Shown: positions 1 to 8,902, counted from the stretch's first letter. The stretch: DNA of 64,000 nt from Bog-756 sp963839925 (GCA_963839925.1 CAWIWV010000001.1:1736001-1800000); one strand, 5' to 3'. Program-made: numbers and translations. Notes: generated by a model not told the origin, from the sequence alone.

Positions 1-2
1 AC

Positions 3-539
3 TTCAGCAATCGCGCGGCCTTGCTCGACGACGCCCTCGAGGTGCTCGACGAAGTCCTGGCTGGAGGGGACGTGGCAAGGGAGGGCAGCAGCTACATGGC
101 ACGGGGCGTTCGGGTCCGACCGGTGAGCAAATCGGGCCGGCCGCCGATCTGGATCGGCGGGAACAGCCGGCGTGCGATGAAACGTTCGATCGCCTACGAG
201 GGTTGGGCGCCATTCCATACCTCAGGACTCGAAAGGACGACCCGCACCTCGGCGATCGAGACGACCGACGATCTTTCCGCGGCAGTGGCCGAAGTCCGGC
301 GCATGGTCGCCGAGTCTCCCCGAGGCGGGGATCGCGCCTTCGACGTCTGCTGGTCCGAGGCGCTGTTCTTCGGGAGCGACTCCCGCTCGATCGACGAGAA
401 GTGCAGCCGGGTCGCCGGATTGGAAAAGGCCGGTGTCACCTGGACGACGGTGTCGCCTCCGGGAAGCACGCGTGCCGAGTGGCTCGAGCATGTCGCATGG
501 TTCGGACGCAATGTCATCAGTGCGACCGGGGCTCTCTGA
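3..539 (+). CDS. LLM-class F420-dependent monooxygenase, C-terminal part (5' end outside window)
   Basis: The reading frame is open from the first complete codon, so the start lies upstream of the window. The visible 178 codons carry the typical C-terminal part of luciferase-like flavin/F420 monooxygenases: a strand with the RPPIWIGGNS motif, as in the LLM family where the enzyme contacts cofactor phosphate, followed by the alternating helices that end with a helix and a strand. Substrate is unknown. It is 12 nt before a SnoaL-like gene on the same strand, so the two are probably co-transcribed. The family assignment is secure; the choice between F420 and FMN is inferred from the actinobacterial context. 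Confidence 0.8.
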   Translation, partial: FSNRAALLDDALEVLDEVLAGGDVAREGSSYMARGVRVRPVSKSGRPPIWIGGNSRRAMKRSIAYEGWAPFHTSGLERTTRTSAIETTDDLSAAVAEVRRMVAESPRGGDRAFDVCWSEALFFGSDSRSIDEKCSRVAGLEKAGVTWTTVSPPGSTRAEWLEHVAWFGRNVISATGAL

Positions 540-551
540 GGTGGAAGCTCC

Positions 552-1070
552 GTGGTGAGTGAGCTTTGGGAGTTGGTCGCCCGCGAACGGATCAGGGACA
601 CGCTCGCCGCCTACACCTGGTCGGGTGACGCGTTCCGGCTCGACGGTTTGGCGTCGACCTTCTTCGAGCACGGTGTCCTCGAGCTCGCCGGACGCGATCC
701 GATCGTCGGGCGTGCGGCAATCGTCGAGTTCCTGGGTCGCAGGGTGACCCCCGCCGAGGGGACCGACGATGACAGGCGGCGAGAGGCAGCAAAGGCAGTT
801 GCTTCGGAACAAGGCATCAGGCGCATCGTGCGCCACAACATCGCCAACGTTCGCTTCGTCGAGTTGACACCCGAGATGGCGCGCGTCGAGAGCTACTTCA
901 CCGTGTTCACCGAGGTCGGGCTCGATCACATGGGCCGCTACCGCGACGTGTTCGAGCCTGCCGACGACCTTTGGTTGATCAGCCATCGCTTCGTCTCGAC
1001 CGACTGGCGCTCCGAACTTTCGACCATGGGCCATCTGAAACCGTTCCCTCAGGAGAGACCCTTGGGTTAG
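552..1070 (+). CDS. SnoaL-like (NTF2-fold) protein
   Basis: A 172-residue protein of the SnoaL-like/NTF2 cone fold: an N-terminal helical stretch with LVARERIRDTLAAYTWSGDA, then the FFEHGVLEL strand and a V-G-R-A-A-I helix, then antiparallel strands (RIVRHNIANVRF, ARVESYFTVFTEVG, GRYRDVFE). Such proteins are small hydratases, isomerases or ring-hydroxylating-dioxygenase beta-like proteins; no catalytic role can be assigned here. The start is a GTG at 552 or the adjacent GTG at 555, 5-8 nt after a GGTGGAAG stretch. It follows the monooxygenase by 12 nt. Confidence 0.75.
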   Translation: MVSELWELVARERIRDTLAAYTWSGDAFRLDGLASTFFEHGVLELAGRDPIVGRAAIVEFLGRRVTPAEGTDDDRRREAAKAVASEQGIRRIVRHNIANVRFVELTPEMARVESYFTVFTEVGLDHMGRYRDVFEPADDLWLISHRFVSTDWRSELSTMGHLKPFPQERPLG

Positions 1071-1168
1071 CGTTGTCGTGGTCCACCGCGGACCCGACGG
1101 CACGGGCTCAGCGCCCGACGCCGCCCGAGAGCGCCCGACAGCGCCCGCCAGCAGAGGGGAAGGACCGC

Positions 1169-2872
1169 TTGTCCAGAATCGCATCAGGTGGGTCGACCAC
1201 GACGTCGACGGTTGGCCGAGTGATCCGCCGGGCGGGGTTTGCCTGTGCCGCCCTGGGCCTGGCCGCGACAGCGGTCGCCGGCTGTTCCTCGTCGAACAGT
1301 TCGAGCACCACGACCATCTCGCGCAGCGCTCTTTCGGCGTCGACGGTGTGCCAACCTCCTGCACACTGGGCCTCGACCAAGGCAGTGCCGGTTGGCGGAA
1401 CGCCGTCCGACTACGACCTGACCTCCTTCGACGGCACCCAGATCCGCATCCACTGGTTTCCCGACCCCAATGCCGGCAACAGCACTGTGCCCACCGTGCT
1501 CATGGGCCCTGGCTGGGGCGAGACCGGGGACACCGACACCGCAAGTGCCGGCGTCCAGGGCGTGCTGTCCATCTCGGACCTCTGGCACGGCGGCTTCAAT
1601 GTGCTCACCTGGGACCCACGCGGGTTCGGGAAGTCCGGTGGTGACGCAGAAGTCGACAGTCCTGATTACGAAGGCAAGGACGTCTCGGCGATCATCAACT
1701 GGGTCGCACAACAGAAGGGCGTCGAACTGGATCGACCCGGAGTGCCCCGGGTGGGAATGGTCGGCGCGTCCTACGGAGGTGGCATCCAGTTCGCGACCGC
1801 GGAGAACGACTGCCGGGTCGACGCCATCGCTCCGACCATCGCGTGGAACTCACTCAAGACAAGCCTGTTCAAGAACCAGACGCCGAAGGCGGGCTGGGGG
1901 AAGATCCTTGCAAGCGTCTCATCGAAAGCGAAACTCGATCCGGAGATCCTGACCGCCGACAACGAGATGACGACGACCGGCATCATCGCTCCTTCAGTGA
2001 TCTCGTTCTTCGAGGCTCGCGGTCCTGCACAGTATCTGTCGAAGGTGCGGATCCCCACCTTGATCCTTCAGGGCACGGTCGACAATTTGTTCACGCTCGA
2101 CGAAGGCATCGCCAACTACGAGACACTCCGGAAGCAGGGCACGACCGTTGCGATGGCCTGGTTCTGTGGTGGGCACGGAGTCTGCCTGACCAACCCCGGC
2201 ACCGCAATCCAACCGGGTCCGCTCTCGCTGGCCTGGATGCAGCACTACGTGGCCCGAGACACATCGACCACTGTGCTCAATGGGTTTGCTTTCGTCGACC
2301 AGAACGGGACCTCGTACGCAGCTCGGAGCTACCCGCCTCCGAGTGGCCCTTCGGTTCTGGCATCCGGATCGGGCACGCTGCAGCTGCAAGCCGGGGGAGG
2401 CTCGGGCCCTCCCAAGGTGCAACCGAACCCTCAGGCAGCGAATCCGGTCGACGCAGTTGCGTACGCGGTGACTCCGGGCCCTGCGACCAACGCGGTGAAC
2501 GTGACGGTGCACGTACCGAAGAGTGCAGTCCTCCTCGGCGCACCGAAGCTCTCGCTGACCTACAAGGGGACCGTGCCCCCCGGCGTCCGACCGACCCGGG
2601 TGTTCGCCCAACTGCTCGACCCCTCGACCGGGATCGTGGTCAACAACCAGATCACTCCCATTCCGGTCACCCTGGACGGCCAGTCCCACCGTGTGGTCAT
2701 CCCGTTGGAGACGATCGGCTACACGGCAGCCGCGGGCTCCACGCTCGAGCTGCAGTTGGTCGCGACCACCGTTGCCTACATCACCCCGCGGCTGGGCGGA
2801 TCGGTTGACTTCACCCGCGCCAGCGTTTCGTTGCCGACGGCACTCAATCTCACCGTCCTCCAGAAGGGCTGA
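1169..2872 (+). CDS. Secreted lipoprotein hydrolase, CocE/S15 (X-Pro dipeptidyl-peptidase-like)
   Basis: A 567-residue protein. I place the start at TTG 1169 because AGAGGGGAAGG lies just upstream; GTG 1220 would also leave a working signal peptide. The signal ends in the lipobox AVAGC (Cys39), followed by a Ser/Thr-rich linker, so it should be a cell-surface lipoprotein. The alpha/beta hydrolase core has the nucleophile elbow GASYGG (Ser201), an acid in QGTVDNLF (Asp305) and the His in CGGHG (His336). The last 180 residues look like the beta jelly-roll found after the S15/CocE catalytic domain. Substrate could be a peptide, ester or acyl compound. The longer open frame reaching back to 971 overlaps the previous gene and is not needed. 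Confidence 0.75.
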   Translation: MSRIASGGSTTTSTVGRVIRRAGFACAALGLAATAVAGCSSSNSSSTTTISRSALSASTVCQPPAHWASTKAVPVGGTPSDYDLTSFDGTQIRIHWFPDPNAGNSTVPTVLMGPGWGETGDTDTASAGVQGVLSISDLWHGGFNVLTWDPRGFGKSGGDAEVDSPDYEGKDVSAIINWVAQQKGVELDRPGVPRVGMVGASYGGGIQFATAENDCRVDAIAPTIAWNSLKTSLFKNQTPKAGWGKILASVSSKAKLDPEILTADNEMTTTGIIAPSVISFFEARGPAQYLSKVRIPTLILQGTVDNLFTLDEGIANYETLRKQGTTVAMAWFCGGHGVCLTNPGTAIQPGPLSLAWMQHYVARDTSTTVLNGFAFVDQNGTSYAARSYPPPSGPSVLASGSGTLQLQAGGGSGPPKVQPNPQAANPVDAVAYAVTPGPATNAVNVTVHVPKSAVLLGAPKLSLTYKGTVPPGVRPTRVFAQLLDPSTGIVVNNQITPIPVTLDGQSHRVVIPLETIGYTAAAGSTLELQLVATTVAYITPRLGGSVDFTRASVSLPTALNLTVLQKG

Positions 2873-2910
2873 CCGGCAGAGCCGACATCCCTGCAATGGA
2901 GCGCTGAAGC

Positions 2911-2948
2911 GGGTGCCCCTGTCGGTGGTTGTCCCGACAGAGACACCC
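2911..2948. terminator. Bidirectional terminator between convergent genes
   Basis: A 7-bp perfect stem CTGTCGG/CCGACAG (2919-2925 with 2934-2940) around an 8-nt loop, extended after a small bulge by GGGTG/CACCC. It sits in the 132-bp gap between the ends of the hydrolase lipoprotein and the minus-strand repeat protein. There is no U-tract, as is usual in high-GC actinobacteria. Confidence 0.5.
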
Positions 2949-3004
2949 GTCCTCAACGTGGGTGAATCCCTACGCGGCCACGAGTGCCGAGTAGGTGCAG
3001 GCCG

Positions 3005-4582
3005 CTACTTGCCAGCCGAGCCACTCTGCGGGCTGGCTGTTGCCGATCCGCTCTGGCCCGAGCCGTTCACCGAGCCGTTCCCCGACTGGGCTGAACCGGT
3101 GGACCCGGTGTTGCCCGACTGGGTGTTGCCGTTGGTGTTGGCGTTCCCGGACTTGGCCACCGAACCGGAGTTCGATGTGGTGTTGACTGCGCCGGACTGG
3201 CCACCGTTCCCCGAGCTGCCGGAGATGGCTTCGGGGCTGGAGGTGGCATTCCCGGTGCTGGTCGAGCCAGTTGAGCCGGTGTTGCCCGAGGTAGCCGAGG
3301 AGTTACCGCAGCTACCTGCGATGGCGAGGCAAGGAGCCACATCCACCGCCGGTCCCGAGTCACCCGAGTTGCCCGAGTTCCCCGAGTCCCCCGACCGGGC
3401 GTTGCCCGAGGCTGTCGCTGGCCCGGTGCTTCCCGAGTTGGCGTCGCCTGAGCTGGCCGTCGTCTGGTTGGAGCTGGTGGAGTTGGCGTCCCCCGAGTCT
3501 CCACCCGTGGTCGTGCCATTGGTGGTGGAGTCACCGCTCTGGCCCGAGGTGGAGTTGGCGTTGGAGCCGTCGTTGGCGTTCCCGGTGTCACCCGAGGTGG
3601 ACGTGCCATCGGCGTTTCCGGACTGCCCGGATCCCTGACTGGAATCGGGCTGCTGTCCCTGACCCCACTGACTGCCCGACCCACTGGAGCCCGTCTGGGT
3701 TGACCCGCTCTGGGGCGCGGACGTGGCCGAACCACTGCCCCCCGAACCGTTCTGCGAGTCGTTGCCCGCAGTGGCCGGTCCGGTGGACCCGGTGTCGCCC
3801 GACTGGGTGTTGCCGTTGGTGCTGGTATCCCCAGACTTGGCGACGGATCCGGAGTTGGACGTGGTGTTGACCGGCCCTGACCAGCCGCCGTTCCCCGAGT
3901 TGCCCGAAACGGCAATGGGGTTGGAGGTGGCGTCGCCCGTGTCGGTTGACCCGGTCGAGCCAGTGGAACCGGACGTGGATTTGGAGCTGCCCTGGCCCGA
4001 TGCGCCATTGCCCCAAGGGCTCTGTCCGTCACCGATGCACTGGCACGATGGGCCATTGCCCCACGGGCTCTGTCCGTCGCCGATGCCCTGACTCTGCACC
4101 CCATCAGCTTCGAGGGGGATCAGTCCTCCACCCCCGAAGCTCGGCGCGAATAGCAGCGTCCCTCCGGAGGTGCCGGAGTTGCCGGAGTTGCCGGAGTTGC
4201 CGGAGCTTCCAGATTGCGCGTTGCCCGTGGCGGTTGCCGGTCCGGTGTCACCCGAGTTGGCGGTGCCTGAGCTAGCGGTCGTCTGGTTCTTGCTGCCGGA
4301 GTTGGCGTTCCCCGAGCTTCCCCCCGTGGTCGTGCCGTTGGCGGTGGAGTCACCGCTCTGACCCGAGGTGGAGTTGGCCGTGGAGCTGTCGTTGGCGCCT
4401 CCGGTCCGACCTGAGGTGGCCGTTCCCTCGGCGTTGCCCGACGTGGCCGGGGTCGAGTGGACGTGGTGCGGATGCCCTTGGCTCTGACAAGGCGTTCCCG
4501 CTCCGGCGGTTCCGGCAGCCAGGAGCAGAGCGCCCCCAGCGATTCCGGACGCCCAGAGCGTCTTCCTGATTCGATTACTCAT
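3005..4582 (-). CDS. Secreted Ser/Gly/Asn/Thr-rich low-complexity repeat protein
   Basis: A 525-residue protein starting with a clear Sec signal peptide (MSNRIRKTLW, a hydrophobic stretch, then AGTAGAG) and a good SD (AAAGGA) upstream of ATG 4582. The mature chain is almost wholly G, S, N, T, D and Q. It is internally duplicated: residues about 47-293 and 320-521 repeat the same order of segments, for example NGTTTGG, NQTTASSG, GPATA, SGNSGNGG, VNTTSNSGSVAKSG and NGNTQSG. Between the halves lies a short insert with two copies of IGDGQSPWGNG. Four cysteines (32, 180, 182, 418 region) are isolated. No known domain; a cell-wall or matrix protein is plausible. Long open frames on the opposite strand here are artefacts of the biased composition. 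Confidence 0.75.
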   Translation of the reverse strand: MSNRIRKTLWASGIAGGALLLAAGTAGAGTPCQSQGHPHHVHSTPATSGNAEGTATSGRTGGANDSSTANSTSGQSGDSTANGTTTGGSSGNANSGSKNQTTASSGTANSGDTGPATATGNAQSGSSGNSGNSGNSGTSGGTLLFAPSFGGGGLIPLEADGVQSQGIGDGQSPWGNGPSCQCIGDGQSPWGNGASGQGSSKSTSGSTGSTGSTDTGDATSNPIAVSGNSGNGGWSGPVNTTSNSGSVAKSGDTSTNGNTQSGDTGSTGPATAGNDSQNGSGGSGSATSAPQSGSTQTGSSGSGSQWGQGQQPDSSQGSGQSGNADGTSTSGDTGNANDGSNANSTSGQSGDSTTNGTTTGGDSGDANSTSSNQTTASSGDANSGSTGPATASGNARSGDSGNSGNSGDSGPAVDVAPCLAIAGSCGNSSATSGNTGSTGSTSTGNATSSPEAISGSSGNGGQSGAVNTTSNSGSVAKSGNANTNGNTQSGNTGSTGSAQSGNGSVNGSGQSGSATASPQSGSAGK

Positions 4583-4696
4583 GATGCGTTGTGTCCTTTC
4601 GAGAATGGTGCTCCGTGCCGATCTGGCAGGGAGTCAGTTGGTGAACTCCGCGATGGGGCATGGCGCTGTCCAAGGGAGTGTCAATCCGGGACAGGT

Positions 4697-4711
4697 CTGA
4701 GCGAAGCTCAG
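4697..4711. terminator. Small hairpin upstream of the Ser/Gly repeat protein
   Basis: CTGAGC-GAA-GCTCAG forms a 6-bp stem with a 3-nt loop in the 207-bp gap between the two minus-strand repeat proteins. It could end transcription of the upstream gene (stop at 4790) or be a protein site. Nothing else is recognised in this gap. Confidence 0.25.
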
Positions 4712-4789
4712 GTTTGCCAGTCCAAGCTCTCGGAGGTTCCCGCCGACGACAGAAGTCGGGGCGGTGTGGTCGAGTAACCGGAGGGCGGG

Positions 4790-5794
4790 TTAGCCGGGGG
4801 GGACAGTGATGGTCACCGGGAGAGCCACAACCGGCTCGTCAGTGAGGCCGACACGTCCGAGAAGATCAGGTACCCGCCAGGCTCCGGCCAGATCGCCAAT
4901 GAACCCACCAGGGTTGACACCACCGCCGTGGCCCGAAGAGGCGGGACCGCCCCCCATCTCAGTCGGGAAGGGGCAGCTTGGGCTCGGGAAGAGGGGGGTG
5001 GGCATCGGAGTCGGAGGGGTGAAAGGGAGCTGCAGGGGAGCAATCGGTGTGGCACCACCATCTGGGTTGAGCGTCAACCCGTGGGACTCAGCCAGTGGGA
5101 TGTGGCTACCCGACTGGGAGCGCACGGCACCCGCCGAAAGGAGGCCCGGGTTTGGCGACAGAAGAGCATCAGGGATCGACGACGCGCCCCTGGGCGACGT
5201 GGGCGCCGCCGGAGCCCTCGGCGCCGGATCAGTGCCAGGTGACGCCACCGGGACCACAACTGGAGCGATCACCGGGTGCACTGAAGCCACGACCGAAGTC
5301 CCCGGCGACACGACCGGTGCAATCACCGGAGCTGCTGGGGCCGCGACCGGCGCGATGACCGGAGCTACAACCTGGAGCACCGGAGCTGCGACGTTGGTCA
5401 CCGAGGTCGTCACCGGAGCTGCGACGTTGGTCGCCGAGGTCGTCACCGGAGCTACCGCCTGGACAACCGGAGCTGCGACGTTGGTCACCGAAGTCGTCAC
5501 CGGAGCTACCGCCTGGACAACCGGAGCTGCGACGTTGGTCGCCGAGGTCGTCACCGGAGCTACCGCCTGGACAACCGGAGCTGCGACGTTGGTCACCGAA
5601 GTCGTCACCGGAGCTACCGCCTGGACAACCGGAGCTGCGACGTTGGTCACCGAGGTCGTCACCGGCGCAGTTCCCGCCTGGATCGCAGATGAAAGCGCTC
5701 CCGCAGAAGCGAACCCGTGGAGCAGGATGAGCAGGAAGAACGTGCCGACGGCAACAACAAGCGCCCGAAGTATCCACGTGAACAGCCCCCGCAT
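4790..5794 (-). CDS. Secreted or membrane-anchored protein with 18-residue repeats
   Basis: About 334 residues from ATG 5794 (5806 and 5824 are alternative in-frame starts). The N-terminus MRGLFTWILRALVVAVGTFF begins a signal peptide or anchor of about 30 residues. It is followed by five to six copies of the 18-residue unit VTTSVTNVAAPVVQAVAP (one shortened to 11 residues), with V/A and L variants, then a Val/Pro/Ala-rich stretch, and a Pro/Gly-rich C-terminus. The units look like a stalk or coiled amphipathic repeat. It is adjacent and parallel to the other secreted repeat protein, so both may be surface proteins of one structure. Function unknown. Confidence 0.65.
   Translation of the reverse strand: MRGLFTWILRALVVAVGTFFLLILLHGFASAGALSSAIQAGTAPVTTSVTNVAAPVVQAVAPVTTSVTNVAAPVVQAVAPVTTSATNVAAPVVQAVAPVTTSVTNVAAPVVQAVAPVTTSATNVAAPVTTSVTNVAAPVLQVVAPVIAPVAAPAAPVIAPVVSPGTSVVASVHPVIAPVVVPVASPGTDPAPRAPAAPTSPRGASSIPDALLSPNPGLLSAGAVRSQSGSHIPLAESHGLTLNPDGGATPIAPLQLPFTPPTPMPTPLFPSPSCPFPTEMGGGPASSGHGGGVNPGGFIGDLAGAWRVPDLLGRVGLTDEPVVALPVTITVPPG
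5374..5690 (-). repeat. 54-bp coding tandem repeat (18 residues)
   Basis: About five to six copies of a 54-bp unit within the 18-residue repeat protein. Copies differ by only a few bases, including matched alternations (V versus A at one codon) between non-adjacent units, which suggests recent unequal exchange. Confidence 0.8.
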
Positions 5795-5931
5795 CACTTG
5801 ATGCATGCCCCCAAGACACGGCACTCAAACAACGAAATCAAGATTTTGACGGTGCGTCGACTCGGGTAGTCATATTCAGCGCGGCACAGAAGTTGGTGGC
5901 GTCGGATCCAACGAGCGTGTTAGCTGTGCAC

Positions 5932-6360
5932 ATGCCGATCGATGGTGAGTACGTGCCGAGCACGACAGGATTCGTCCGCGACCAGGTCGCCGAGTACGAA
6001 GGATCCGGCGGTACGAAGGGAACCACCCTGCGGGACATGCCGGTGGTCATTCTCACCAGCAAAGGCGCGAAGACTGGGAAGGTGCGCAAGACCCCATTGA
6101 TGAGGGTCGAGCACGACGGCACCTACGCGGTCGTCGCCTCCCTCGGTGGCGCCCCCACCCATCCCGTCTGGTACTACAACCTCGTCGCCGATCCCCACGT
6201 CGAGATCCAGGATGGTCCGGTCAAGTCGGACAGGATCGCTCGCGAAGTAACCGGAGACGAGAAGGCACTCTGGTGGGATCGTGCCGTGGCCGCGTACCCG
6301 GACTATGCCGACTATCAGAAGAACACCGACCGGGTGATCCCGGTCTTCGTGCTCGAATAG
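5932..6360 (+). CDS. Ddn-type deazaflavin(F420)-dependent nitroreductase family protein
   Basis: A 142-residue protein matching the DUF385/Ddn family along its length: the N-terminal PIDGEYVPS and VRDQVAEYEGSGG, the cofactor loop TSKGAKTGKVRKTPLM, the ASLGG(A)P-HP-WYYNL motif and the ADP-VEIQ strand. These enzymes use reduced F420 for quinone or other reductions. ATG 5932 is chosen because family members usually begin MP-EGEY; the TTG at 5893 would add unrelated residues. It is a single gene divergent from the repeat protein. Confidence 0.85.
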   Translation: MPIDGEYVPSTTGFVRDQVAEYEGSGGTKGTTLRDMPVVILTSKGAKTGKVRKTPLMRVEHDGTYAVVASLGGAPTHPVWYYNLVADPHVEIQDGPVKSDRIAREVTGDEKALWWDRAVAAYPDYADYQKNTDRVIPVFVLE

Positions 6361-6394
6361 GTCGGCTCGTCTCCCCGCGAGCGGGTCGAGCGGA

Positions 6395-7420
6395 TCAGCC
6401 AGGCTTGCGGAGCAACAAGGCCAGCAAGTAGCAGCCCTCTGCGTCGAAGTAGACGCCGTGATTCGCGGCGAGGGACACCGGATCGAACTCGCCGCGTGAC
6501 ACCGCGGCACCCCCCCAGTTGAGTCCCCGCTCGGTCATCACCTCGAAGCCGGCCCTGGTCACCTTGTCGCGCAGTTCCCCGAGCGTGTACTCGACTTTGT
6601 GGTCGGGATCGATGAACGAATCCTGTTGCAGCCGGCAGACCTTGCCGTTGGGCGTGTCGACGGCCATGAAGCCTCCGGGTCGCAGGATGCGGAACGCCTC
6701 CTTCAACACGATGTCGCCGTCGGCCTCGGTCACGTGTTCGATCGACTGTCCGCTGTAGACCAGATCGACGGACTCGTCCTCGGCAAACGAGAGGTCGGCC
6801 ATCGACCGGTACTCGTAACGGACCTTGCCGCGATCGGTCTCCCCCGCTCCGAACCGCTCCGAGTGGTACAGCGGGTGGCGATCGTCCGGGGGCAGGTCGA
6901 CGACCACCAGCTCGTCGAACTCGTAGGGGTAGCCGAGTACGACCAGGGCCCCTCGAGCATCGAGCGTGTGGCCACCGCCGAGGTCCACGATCCGGCGAGC
7001 CGGCGGAAGCCCCAGTATGAATTCGCATCGGCTGGCGTGCAACGAGCTGTGCAGGTTGGCCGGTCCGACCGGGACGCCGGTTCGGAATTCGTTCGAGCAC
7101 GCGATGCGATCCACGATGTCGGCGTTGCTGAGTGCCCCGGCGGCGACGGCATCAGCCTGCTCGGTCCAGGCCGGCTCATCGGGTTCGCGGCGGAGCAAGA
7201 CGTTGTAGGCCATCCGAACCGCCTCACGGGGCGGAAGCTGTTGGAAGGAGAGCCCGGCCAGCCGGGTGGCCTCCCGCCGGACCTTGCGCTCGACCCGTCG
7301 AAGCTGGAAGGTCACCTCCGAGAGGGTGCCCGCTGCCTGGTCGTTCGCGTTGCCCACTGTTTCACCCGGAGGGCTCACCGCTTCTCCACTTCTGGTCGGG
7401 CCGATTGCCGAACATAGCAT
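6395..7420 (-). CDS. SAM-dependent methyltransferase with N-terminal DUF4214-like segment
   Basis: A 341-residue protein. Residues about 64-113 (REAVRMAYNVLLRREPDEPA...IACSNEFR) resemble the DUF4214-type helical segment found in glycan-related proteins. From residue 140 a class I methyltransferase follows: motif I IVDLGGGHT (144-152), a VVVDLPP acidic strand, the VDLVYSGQSIEHV motif, and the LRPGGFMAVDTPNG motif. Target unknown; the N-terminal segment suggests a sugar or glycolipid. ATG 7420 has a GAAGAAGGG stretch 12 nt upstream; GTG codons about 15-20 residues further in are possible alternatives. Confidence 0.75.
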   Translation of the reverse strand: MLCSAIGPTRSGEAVSPPGETVGNANDQAAGTLSEVTFQLRRVERKVRREATRLAGLSFQQLPPREAVRMAYNVLLRREPDEPAWTEQADAVAAGALSNADIVDRIACSNEFRTGVPVGPANLHSSLHASRCEFILGLPPARRIVDLGGGHTLDARGALVVLGYPYEFDELVVVDLPPDDRHPLYHSERFGAGETDRGKVRYEYRSMADLSFAEDESVDLVYSGQSIEHVTEADGDIVLKEAFRILRPGGFMAVDTPNGKVCRLQQDSFIDPDHKVEYTLGELRDKVTRAGFEVMTERGLNWGGAAVSRGEFDPVSLAANHGVYFDAEGCYLLALLLRKPG

Positions 7421-7522
7421 CGCAGCCCTTCTTCCCTACTCGTGCTCACAAGGGCCCAAGCTTGCCCGCGAGGCCGCCTTTCGGCCATGCTTCCCCGGTT
7501 CAGTCGCAACGAGGAGGACACC

Positions 7523-8428
7523 ATGGGAATGCTCGACGGCAAGGTGGCGATCGTCACCGGCGCGGGTCGCGGGATCGGACGTGAAGAGGCACTGCTGCTC
7601 GCGTCCGAGGGGGCAAAGGTCATCGTCAACGACGTCGGGGCGTCGGTCGCAGGTGAAGGCGGCGACAAGCACCCCGCCGAAGAGGTCGTCGAGCTGATCA
7701 AGAAGGGGGGCAGTGACGGAGCCGTCAACGCCTCCGACGTGAGCTCCTGGCAGGGAGCCAAGGACCTCATCGACCAGGCGGTCGACACCTTCGGCCAGCT
7801 CGACATCCTGGTGAACAACGCCGGCATCCTCCGGGACAAGATGAGCTTCAACATGGACGAGTCGGACTGGGACGACGTGATCCGGGTGCACTTGAAGGGT
7901 CACTTCGCACCCACCCACCACGCAGCCGTCTACTGGCGGGGCAGGGCAAAGGCCGGCGAGACGGTCAGCGCCCACATCATCAACACCGCCTCCGAGGCGG
8001 GTCTCTACGGGAATGCGGGCCAGGCCAACTACTCGGCGGCCAAGGCCGGCATCGCTTCGATGACCTGGGTGCTCGCCCGTGAGCTCGAGCGCTACGGAGT
8101 GACGGTCAACTCGATCTCCCCGCGTGCCCGCACCCGGATGACCGAAAACCTGTTCGGCGAGATGGCCGCCAAGAAGGGTGAGGGCTTCGACGAATGGGAT
8201 CCCCGCAACGTCGCGCAGCTGGTCGGCTTCTTGGCGTCGGACGCAGCCTCCGACGTCACCGGACAGAACTTCGTGGTGTTCGGCGGCAACATCTGGGCCA
8301 TGGGCGGGTTCCATCCGGTGGGTGAGGTCCACCGCGACTCGATGTGGACCCCAGAAGAGCTTGCCGGCGCGAAGGGCGAGCTGTTCAAGGGGATCTCGTC
8401 GGGCATCCCCAAGTTCAGCTTCTTCTAA
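7523..8428 (+). CDS. SDR-family 3-hydroxyacyl-CoA dehydrogenase-like protein
   Basis: A 301-residue short-chain dehydrogenase: TGAGRGIG cofactor motif (12-19), ND-G acidic patch after beta2 favouring NAD, NNAG (98-101), and the catalytic Tyr170 and Lys174 in YSAAK. The inserted segment between beta2 and alpha3 and the long tail (SISPRARTRM onward) are typical of SDRs related to the dehydrogenase part of MFE-2, which oxidise 3-hydroxyacyl-CoA. ATG 7523 follows the perfect SD AGGAGG. It converges with the MaoC gene, which would supply the preceding hydration step. It is paralogous to the SDR at 62035. Confidence 0.85.
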   Translation: MGMLDGKVAIVTGAGRGIGREEALLLASEGAKVIVNDVGASVAGEGGDKHPAEEVVELIKKGGSDGAVNASDVSSWQGAKDLIDQAVDTFGQLDILVNNAGILRDKMSFNMDESDWDDVIRVHLKGHFAPTHHAAVYWRGRAKAGETVSAHIINTASEAGLYGNAGQANYSAAKAGIASMTWVLARELERYGVTVNSISPRARTRMTENLFGEMAAKKGEGFDEWDPRNVAQLVGFLASDAASDVTGQNFVVFGGNIWAMGGFHPVGEVHRDSMWTPEELAGAKGELFKGISSGIPKFSFF

Positions 8429-8440
8429 GTCTGGCACTGC

Positions 8441-8468
8441 GCTGCTGACGCTCGAGGGCGTCAGCAGC
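8441..8468. terminator. Strong bidirectional terminator hairpin
   Basis: A perfect 11-bp stem GCTGCTGACGC/GCGTCAGCAGC with loop TCGAGG, exactly between the stop codons of the SDR (8428) and the convergent MaoC gene (8474). Confidence 0.75.
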
Positions 8469-8473
8469 CGCGC

Positions 8474-8902
8474 TCAGGCGCGGCTCGGGACTGCTGCGGT
8501 CGCTTGACCGACCACCTTCTCCTCGCCGTCTCCGTTGACCAGGCGAACGTCGAGGTCGACCAGATGGTCGTCGCCGTCGACGTGCTTGCCGGTCACCACG
8601 ATCTTGGTGGAGAGCTTCTCGTCGGGCCAGGTCTGCTTGGCGAAGCGAACCTGGTAGCGACGGATGTTGCCCACGCCGACGTAGTCGGTCAGCGCCGAGC
8701 CGAGGAAGCCCATCGACAGCATGCCGTGGCCGAAGACGCTCGGCTGCCCGGCGGCCGTCGCCTTGACCTCGTCGTGGTGCATGGGGTTGAAGTCGCCTGA
8801 CGCTCCCGCATATCTGACCAGGTCGGTCCGGTCGAGCACGTGCGAGCGCACCGGCGCCTCGTCGCCCTCTTTGACGTCCTCGTAGTACAACACCTCAGCC
8901 AT
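8474..8902 (-). CDS. MaoC-like (R)-specific enoyl-CoA hydratase
   Basis: A 142-residue single hot-dog protein. It has the hydratase-2 motif region with the catalytic pair in YAGASGDFNPMHHDE (Asp and His), and the following FGHGMLSMGFLGSAL helix. Small MaoC proteins of this kind usually pair with a second one, as in HadAB/HadBC or ChsH-type hydratases; a partner MaoC is four genes upstream at 12183. It is the last gene of a minus-strand run (MaoC, crotonase, double acyl-CoA dehydrogenase, MaoC), 62 nt after the dehydrogenase. Confidence 0.85.
   Translation of the reverse strand: MAEVLYYEDVKEGDEAPVRSHVLDRTDLVRYAGASGDFNPMHHDEVKATAAGQPSVFGHGMLSMGFLGSALTDYVGVGNIRRYQVRFAKQTWPDEKLSTKIVVTGKHVDGDDHLVDLDVRLVNGDGEEKVVGQATAAVPSRA

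Noticed and set aside
2691..3638. Plus-strand frames opposite the Ser/Gly repeat protein with Pro/Glu/Leu repeats
   Set aside because: The minus-strand frame has a signal peptide and SD; the opposite repeats are a by-product of the repeated DNA.
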